Source: an uncultured Lachnospiraceae bacterium
GTDB lineage: Bacteria > Bacillota > Clostridia > Lachnospirales > Lachnospiraceae
NCBI GenBank assembly: GCA_910585205.1
Contig: CAJUCC010000054.1
Coordinates: forward strand, 1 to 37,209
DNA: 37,209 nucleotides
Direction of reading: 5' to 3'
The position numbers and the translations under genes were made by a program. The stretch's first letter is position 1; every line of letters begins with the position of its first letter. This document shows positions 32,255 through 37,209 of the stretch, in pieces. Below the pieces are notes generated by a model that was not told where the DNA came from, searched no databases, and saw nothing but the letters and a program-made list of their open reading frames with translations.

Positions 32255-34228
32255 ATGGCGGAGAAAAAAAGAGAGCACAGGGGAACGGGAAAACAACGCT
32301 CCGGGGATAAGAAACAGCGTGGCGGAACAAAGGGGCGGCGTATGGAGACGGCGGGAAAGCATGCCGGAACAGGGAAACGCCGTACACGGGGAAAACGCAA
32401 AGCAGACCGCAAAAGAGCGCTGCGGCGAAAACAGGTTATGCGGCAGAGAGCCGTTCTGGCCGGATTGATTCTGCTGATCGCCGCTGCCGGTCTTGTATGG
32501 ATTATCGCCGGACCGGGGAAGAAAGAAACAATACAACCCACTGTGGCGGAACCCGTTTCCATGCAAGAAAGCATACAGCCTGCGGAAAACGGTTCGGATC
32601 CGGAGGCGGCGGAAGATACCGGCGCGGACGAAGAGGATATTGTCATTGCCGCCGAGGTCGGTGAAATGGACGACGCGGAAGATCAGCAGGCTGTCGAAGA
32701 GAGTGAAAAAGGCAAAGAAGATATTGGCGTTGAAACAGGCGATCTGTTGCAAAATAATGATTTTGCCGAGAGCGGGATCAGTTTGGGAATCGATGTGGCG
32801 AAGTGGCAGGGAACGATAGACTGGCAGCAGGTGAAAGCGGCCGGTGTGGATTTTGCCATTGTCCGTGTCGGCTACCGCACGATGAAAACCGGTGTTATCT
32901 ATGAAGATCCCTGCGCGCGGTATAATCTCCAGCAGGCGCAGGCCGCCGGTCTGCAGCTCGGCGCGTACTTTTTTTCCACTGCCGTAAACGAGCAGGAGGC
33001 GAAAGAGGAAGCAGCCTGGGTCAGCAGTTTTGTGGCACAGTATCCGATGACGTATCCGATCGCCTATAATTGTGAGGGGTTTCGGTCGCCGGAGAGCCGC
33101 CAGTATACATTGTCACAGTCGCAGCGGAGCCGCCTGGCCGCGGTTTTCATGGATTATATTTCCGCCCGGGGGTATACACCCATGTTTTATGCGGCAAAAA
33201 ACGAAATGGAGAACAATGCACTGTGGGATATGGACAGCCTGGAGAAAGATTATATGGTCTGGGTGTCGCAATACCCGGATAAGCCTTATCCGCAGACAGA
33301 GAAGTCCTCGTACTCCGGGACGCATCAGATGTGGCAGTATACAAGCCAGGGGATGGTGCCGGGGGTACCGAAAGGCGCGGATATGAACGTGGCGTATTTC
33401 GGATACAGTCAGACGGCGGCGCCGAAAGACGATACACCGCCGGAGGCGGTGGAAGCCAATCCCGAAGCCCTGATTCGTTTTACGGAAGTGGATGAAACGG
33501 TGACGGCCAAGATTGAGACGAATCTGCGCAGTGTGCCGGCAACCGGGGACGACGGAACCATCGTCGCCAAACTGAAAAACGGCGATACGGCGCAGCGCAC
33601 CGGCATCGGCCACAACGGCTGGTCACGGGTTATCTATAACGGGCAGACTTTATACGCGGTCAGCAGTTATCTGACCACGGATCTGAGTACGGCCGAAGCT
33701 TCCGATGAGGATGAAACAGAGGATCCGGCAGAGGAGCCGCCTGCGGATGACCCCATATATCAGACGGTCAATGAACCCGTTACTGCGAAAAACAACACCA
33801 ATCTGCGCAGTGCGGCAGATGCCGCCGATGCGGATAATATTGTAGGGACGCTGCAATATGGGGAAGTGGCGGTGCGCACCGGTGTCGGTTCCAACGGCTG
33901 GTCGCGGCTGGAATACAACGGGCAGACTGTTTACGCCATCAGCAGCTATCTGACCACGGACGGAAACTATAAAGAGAACAATACCCCTTCTGTCTCCAAT
34001 CCGGAGGCGGGCATTACTTTTGCGGGGGCAGATGAACAGGTGACGGCCAAGATTGAGACAAACCTTCGCAATCTTCCGACGACGCTGGAGCCGAGCAGTA
34101 TTGTTGCCACTCTGAAAAACGGTGATACGGCCCGGCGCACCGGTGTCGGTTCCAACGGCTGGTCGCGGCTGGAATACAACGGACAGACCGTTTATGCGGT
34201 CAGCAGTTATCTGGAAGTCGTACAGTAA
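32255..34228 (+). CDS. Membrane-anchored GH25 lysozyme-like protein with three SH3b repeats
   Basis: A 657-residue cell-wall protein. Residues 1-64 are extremely basic (cytoplasmic), 67-86 form one membrane helix, and 90-170 are an acidic linker. The GH25 domain spans about 175-385 with SLGIDVAKWQG (D180). The site that normally reads DxE is Y271-N272-C273-E274: the second acid of the DxE pair is kept, the first is Asn. Three bacterial SH3 repeats follow at about 408-474, 501-567 and 588-654, each ending in NGQTxYAxSSYL. The DNA of repeats 2 and 3 shares a 48-bp identical block. GH25 enzymes cleave the muramic-acid glycosidic bond; activity here is not certain because of N272. RBS GGAGGGG at about 32238. 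Confidence 0.88.
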   Translation: MAEKKREHRGTGKQRSGDKKQRGGTKGRRMETAGKHAGTGKRRTRGKRKADRKRALRRKQVMRQRAVLAGLILLIAAAGLVWIIAGPGKKETIQPTVAEPVSMQESIQPAENGSDPEAAEDTGADEEDIVIAAEVGEMDDAEDQQAVEESEKGKEDIGVETGDLLQNNDFAESGISLGIDVAKWQGTIDWQQVKAAGVDFAIVRVGYRTMKTGVIYEDPCARYNLQQAQAAGLQLGAYFFSTAVNEQEAKEEAAWVSSFVAQYPMTYPIAYNCEGFRSPESRQYTLSQSQRSRLAAVFMDYISARGYTPMFYAAKNEMENNALWDMDSLEKDYMVWVSQYPDKPYPQTEKSSYSGTHQMWQYTSQGMVPGVPKGADMNVAYFGYSQTAAPKDDTPPEAVEANPEALIRFTEVDETVTAKIETNLRSVPATGDDGTIVAKLKNGDTAQRTGIGHNGWSRVIYNGQTLYAVSSYLTTDLSTAEASDEDETEDPAEEPPADDPIYQTVNEPVTAKNNTNLRSAADAADADNIVGTLQYGEVAVRTGVGSNGWSRLEYNGQTVYAISSYLTTDGNYKENNTPSVSNPEAGITFAGADEQVTAKIETNLRNLPTTLEPSSIVATLKNGDTARRTGVGSNGWSRLEYNGQTVYAVSSYLEVVQ

Positions 34229-34281
34229 AATTTGCCGGCTTCGTGTTTCTTATGACCGGATTTGAAAAACAGGAGTGTTGC

Positions 34282-35619
34282 ATGGCAGAAACAGAAATGA
34301 GAAAAGAACGGGCTATTCTGGCCGGTGTGGATCTGGGAAACGAAGATGATTTCTCATATTCCATGGAAGAGCTGGGCAGTCTGGCGAAAGCGTGCGATAT
34401 GGAGATTGTGGGCGTTTTGACACAGAGAATGGAGATGCTTCACAAATCGCTTTATTTCGGGCGCGGCAAAGCGGAAGAACTGAAAATATTTGCACGGGAG
34501 GCGGAGGCAGAGGTGATTTTATTTAACGATGCCCTTTCGCCTTCGCAGCTCCGCAATCTGCAACAGATGACAGAAAAGCCTGTTCTGGACAGGACGTCAT
34601 TGATTCTGGAAATTTTTTCGCAAAGAGCACGGACAAGGGAGGCCAAGCTGCAGGTGGAAACAGCCAGGCTGCAATACCTGCTTCCGAGGCTGGTGGGGAT
34701 GCACGAAGCTCTGAGCAGGCAGGGCGGCGGGAGCGGACTGGCCAATAAAGGGGCCGGCGAGAAAAAGCTGGAACTTGACCGGCGCAGAATCGAGCACAGA
34801 CTTGCACAACTTCGAAAAGAACTGGAAACGGTTTCGCAGGAGAGGCAGACGCAGCGGAAGAAGCGGCTGGCATCGTCTCTGCCGCTTGTGGCACTGGCGG
34901 GTTATACCAATGCGGGAAAATCCACACTGATGAATCGTCTGTTGGAGCGGTATGGCGGGGACGATTCCAAAAAGGTTTTGGAAAAAGACATGCTCTTTGC
35001 AACGCTGGAGACGACAGTGCGTCAGATTGCACTGCCGGATAACAGACGTTTCCTTTTATCCGATACGGTCGGGTTTATCCATAAACTGCCTACAGGGCTG
35101 ATTCAGGCGTTCCGTTCCACGTTGGAGGAAGTGAAAAATGCCGACCTGATTGTGCATGTGGTGGATTGTGCGGACAGAAATTATAAAAATCAGATGAAAG
35201 TGACAGAAGAGACGCTGGCCGAACTGGGGTGTGCGGGGATTCCGGTTATCTATGTTATGAATAAAGCGGATCTCTGCCGGGATGATTTTCCGGCGCTGCA
35301 GGGAACAAATCGCATCTATATGGCAGCAGGGAAGGGAATCGGGCTGGAAATGCTGGCAGAGCTGATTGGGGAAAAGCTGTTTGGCGGTTACCGCCGGGTA
35401 CGGTTTATGATTCCGTATGAAAAAGGGCAGATTGTGTCATATCTGATGGAACATGCGCGGATCTGCCGGACAGAATACACAGAAGACGGCATCTGCATCA
35501 CCGCCGATTGCAGCCGGGAAGACTGTGAACGCAATCGGGCCTATATTATGAAAGGATACGAAAATGAGAACGATTCAGGTAGAAGAGATTACCCGGCACA
35601 TTCGGGAAATGTGCATTGA
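34282..35619 (+). CDS. hflX: GTPase HflX
   Basis: A 445-residue ribosome-associated GTPase that splits stalled ribosomes under stress. The N-terminal HflX domain (about 10-185) includes GRGKAEEL (60-67) and ANKGAGEKKLELDRRRI (154-170). The G domain has G1 GYTNAGKS (207-214), G3 DTVGF (261-265) and G4 NKAD (327-330). The start at 34282 has AGGAG seven bases upstream. The C terminus runs 56 bases into the next gene: the last 18 or so residues (ENDSGRRDYPAHSGNVH region) are read from fumarase codons in another frame. Confidence 0.92.
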   Translation: MAETEMRKERAILAGVDLGNEDDFSYSMEELGSLAKACDMEIVGVLTQRMEMLHKSLYFGRGKAEELKIFAREAEAEVILFNDALSPSQLRNLQQMTEKPVLDRTSLILEIFSQRARTREAKLQVETARLQYLLPRLVGMHEALSRQGGGSGLANKGAGEKKLELDRRRIEHRLAQLRKELETVSQERQTQRKKRLASSLPLVALAGYTNAGKSTLMNRLLERYGGDDSKKVLEKDMLFATLETTVRQIALPDNRRFLLSDTVGFIHKLPTGLIQAFRSTLEEVKNADLIVHVVDCADRNYKNQMKVTEETLAELGCAGIPVIYVMNKADLCRDDFPALQGTNRIYMAAGKGIGLEMLAELIGEKLFGGYRRVRFMIPYEKGQIVSYLMEHARICRTEYTEDGICITADCSREDCERNRAYIMKGYENENDSGRRDYPAHSGNVH

Positions 35620-36406
35620 AGCGAATTACAGCCTTTCTCTTGATATGTGCCGTGCTTTGCAGCATGCCGAAACGGAAGAAAAATCACCTTTGGGCAGACA
35701 GATATTGGGACAACTGCGTGAAAATCTGGAAATTGCGGCTGCAGACAATATTCCCATCTGCCAGGATACGGGGATGACCGTGATCTTTATGGAAATCGGA
35801 CAGGATGTGCATTTTCAGGGCGGCAGTCTGGAGGAGGCGATCAATGAAGGCGTACGTCAGGGCTATCGGGAAGGTTATCTGCGCAAATCCGTGGTCGGAG
35901 ATCCCTGTATCCGGGAAAACACCCGCGATAATACGCCGGCCGTGATTCACTATGAGCTGCAACCGGGAGCGGAAGTGAAAATAACCGTGGCGCCGAAAGG
36001 GTTTGGCAGTGAGAACATGAGCAGAGTGTTTATGCTCAAACCTTCGGACGGAATCGAAGGGGTCCGGGAAGCCGTACTGACAGCGGTTCGCGATGCCGGC
36101 CCCAATGCCTGTCCTCCCATGGTGATCGGCGTGGGGATCGGCGGTACCTTTGAAAAATGTGCGCTGATGGCAAAAAAAGCACTGACCCGTCCGGTTGGGG
36201 AACATTCCGCGGTTCCTTATATAGAAGAAATGGAAAAAGAACTGTTGCGGAAAATCAATGCGTCCATGATTGGTCCGGGAGGTCTGGGCGGCACAACGAC
36301 CGCGCTGGCTGTCCATATCGATACATATCCCACACATATTGCGGGTCTGCCGGTAGGGGTCAATATTTGTTGTCATGTAAACCGACATGCCGTCAGAATT
36401 GTCTGA
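35564..36406 (+). CDS. fumA: Fumarate hydratase class I, alpha subunit
   Basis: A 280-residue subunit of the two-part, oxygen-sensitive [4Fe-4S] fumarase (or L-tartrate dehydratase family). The cluster cysteines are C66 (PICQDTGM), C183 (NACPPMVIG) and C269 or C270 (NICCHVNRH). It catalyses reversible hydration of fumarate to malate. The start MRTIQVEEIT matches the family N terminus, with AAAGGA ten bases before 35564. It overlaps the hflX end by 56 bases and the beta subunit starts 32 bases after its stop. The symbol follows common use for the alpha subunit; fumarase is preferred over tartrate dehydratase but not proven. Confidence 0.9.
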   Translation: MRTIQVEEITRHIREMCIEANYSLSLDMCRALQHAETEEKSPLGRQILGQLRENLEIAAADNIPICQDTGMTVIFMEIGQDVHFQGGSLEEAINEGVRQGYREGYLRKSVVGDPCIRENTRDNTPAVIHYELQPGAEVKITVAPKGFGSENMSRVFMLKPSDGIEGVREAVLTAVRDAGPNACPPMVIGVGIGGTFEKCALMAKKALTRPVGEHSAVPYIEEMEKELLRKINASMIGPGGLGGTTTALAVHIDTYPTHIAGLPVGVNICCHVNRHAVRIV

Positions 36407-36438
36407 ATACCGGACGGACGCAAAAGGGAGGAAGAAAA

Positions 36439-36993
36439 ATGGAACGATATTTGCAGGCACCCGTGAATGCACAGGAGATTTTGGCCTTACGGGCGGGAGA
36501 TTTTGTCTATATCACGGGCGTTATTTATACGGCAAGGGATGCCGCGCACAAACGTATGCAGGAAACGCTGGCTGCGGGAAAAGAACTTCCGATGGAACTG
36601 CGGGAAAATATCATATACTATATGGGACCGTCTCCTGCCAGAGAAGGGCGGCCGATCGGGTCTGCCGGCCCGACAACGGCCAGCCGCATGGATAAATATA
36701 CGCCGGCGCTTTTGGATTTGGGACTGAAGGGGATGATCGGGAAAGGGAGACGCTCGCGGGAAGTAAAAGAAGCTATCGTGCGGAACCATGCCGTTTACTT
36801 TGCTGCCATTGGCGGAGCCGGTGCACTCTTGTCCAAGTCTATCCGTAAATCCGAGGTGATTGCATATGACGATCTGGGTACGGAAGCCATCCGCCGTCTG
36901 GAGGTTGAAGATTTTCCGGTTATTGTGGTGATTGACAGTGAAGGCACGGATTTATATGAAAAAGTTGCCGCCGGGCAGCAATCGGATGAATAA
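36439..36993 (+). CDS. fumB: Fumarate hydratase class I, beta subunit
   Basis: A 184-residue partner subunit corresponding to the C-terminal domain of one-chain class I fumarases. Motifs are GVIYTARDAAHKRM (26-39), MGPSPAREG with SAGPTTASRMDKYTP (about 61-85), MIGKGRRS and FAAIGGAGALLSKSI. The ATG at 36439 is preceded by GGGAGGA; the longer open frame from 36157 overlaps the alpha subunit and is not used. The two subunits together make the catalytic enzyme. Confidence 0.9.
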   Translation: MERYLQAPVNAQEILALRAGDFVYITGVIYTARDAAHKRMQETLAAGKELPMELRENIIYYMGPSPAREGRPIGSAGPTTASRMDKYTPALLDLGLKGMIGKGRRSREVKEAIVRNHAVYFAAIGGAGALLSKSIRKSEVIAYDDLGTEAIRRLEVEDFPVIVVIDSEGTDLYEKVAAGQQSDE

Positions 36994-37032
36994 AATCGCC
37001 GCCGGAATACGATACTGTATAACGACAGGAAC

Positions 37033-37048
37033 GCCGGTTTTAACCGGT
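37033..37048 (+). other. Small inverted repeat after the fumarase genes
   Basis: CCGGTT and AACCGG around 37034-37047 form a short six-base-pair hairpin without a T run behind it. It may be a weak 3' end structure; no strong terminator was found after fumB. Confidence 0.3.
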
Positions 37049-37083
37049 CCACTGCCAATATTGTAAATATTTAGAAAAAAGAA

Positions 37084-37112
37084 TTGACAAATCCCCAACC
37101 TTTCGATATAAT
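37084..37112 (+). promoter_or_regulatory. Consensus promoter of the tRNA-Ser gene
   Basis: TTGACA (37084-37089), 17 bases, TATAAT (37107-37112): both hexamers perfect with ideal spacing. It lies about 60 bases before the mature tRNA start, as expected for a strong stable-RNA promoter. Confidence 0.9.
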
Positions 37113-37173
37113 CATACATGCGTCGTCAATGAAGACGTAGAACTTTATATTTGGTAGAGGATATTCAGACTGT

Positions 37174-37209
37174 GGAGAAATACTCAAGAGGCTGAAGAGG
37201 CGCCCCTGC
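37174..37209 (+). tRNA. tRNA-Ser, 5' part (window ends inside)
   Basis: GGAGAAATACTCAAGAGGCT and the following D arm match the 5' half of tRNA-Ser (class II). The window ends two bases into the anticodon loop's GC-, consistent with anticodon GCT, but the rest is outside the window. Confidence 0.85.

Overview
The window looks like a chromosomal segment of an anaerobic, flagellated Gram-positive bacterium of the Clostridia, most likely a Lachnospiraceae-type gut or sediment organism. The signs are strong AGGAGG ribosome binding sites, class I (Fe-S, two-subunit) fumarase, a sigma-28 driven flagellin, a bacteriohemerythrin, a glgX/kapD pair and an anaerobe-type Mbh/Mrp antiporter cluster. The genus is inferred and cannot be fixed from the sequence alone.

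Layout. 1-143: the 3' half of a tRNA-Arg(CCU) gene with its terminator but no matching 5' half, read here as the attachment-site scar of an integrated element that lies mostly to the left. 311-1795: a D-Ala-D-Ala carboxypeptidase. 1871-4923 (minus): a KapD-like exonuclease and a GlgX-type debranching enzyme. 5064-6097: trmB and a thioredoxin. 6166-15581: a ten-gene, 9.4 kb operon for a multisubunit cation/proton antiporter. Its first eight domains follow the order of archaeal mbhA-H, but three further proton-channel subunits stand where a hydrogenase module would be. 15652-16443 (minus): a soluble PocR-domain/MCP-like sensor. 16529-21473: a LacI-type regulator divergent from a xylulokinase / DUF4867 / fucose-isomerase-like cassette, with a perfect palindromic operator at the promoter. 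21547-22494 (minus): a secreted protein of unknown function. 22830-26799: flagellin with a sigma-28 promoter and a CsrA-like leader, then a large glycosyltransferase that may glycosylate it. 26828-27958: an MFS exporter with an apparent internal deletion. 28096-30616: an AlgI/AlgJ-like O-acetylation pair. 30643-30716 (minus): tRNA-Pro(CGG). 30836-32215: gamma carbonic anhydrase, hemerythrin and a glyoxalase. 32255-36993: a membrane-anchored GH25 lysozyme-like protein with SH3 repeats, HflX, and both fumarase subunits. 37084-37209: a consensus promoter and the start of tRNA-Ser.

How it works together. Most blocks are independent housekeeping or surface functions. The main energy-related system is the antiporter operon, which has no visible electron-transfer partner here. 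The LacI/xylB/DUF4867/isomerase block is a self-contained sugar-use switch without its own transporter. The flagellin region shows layered control (sigma-28 promoter, structured leader, CsrA-like site on the ribosome binding site). The most unusual items are the antiporter operon with four channel subunits, the tRNA scar, the MFS deletion, the GH25 Asp-to-Asn change and the 56-base hflX/fumarase overlap.
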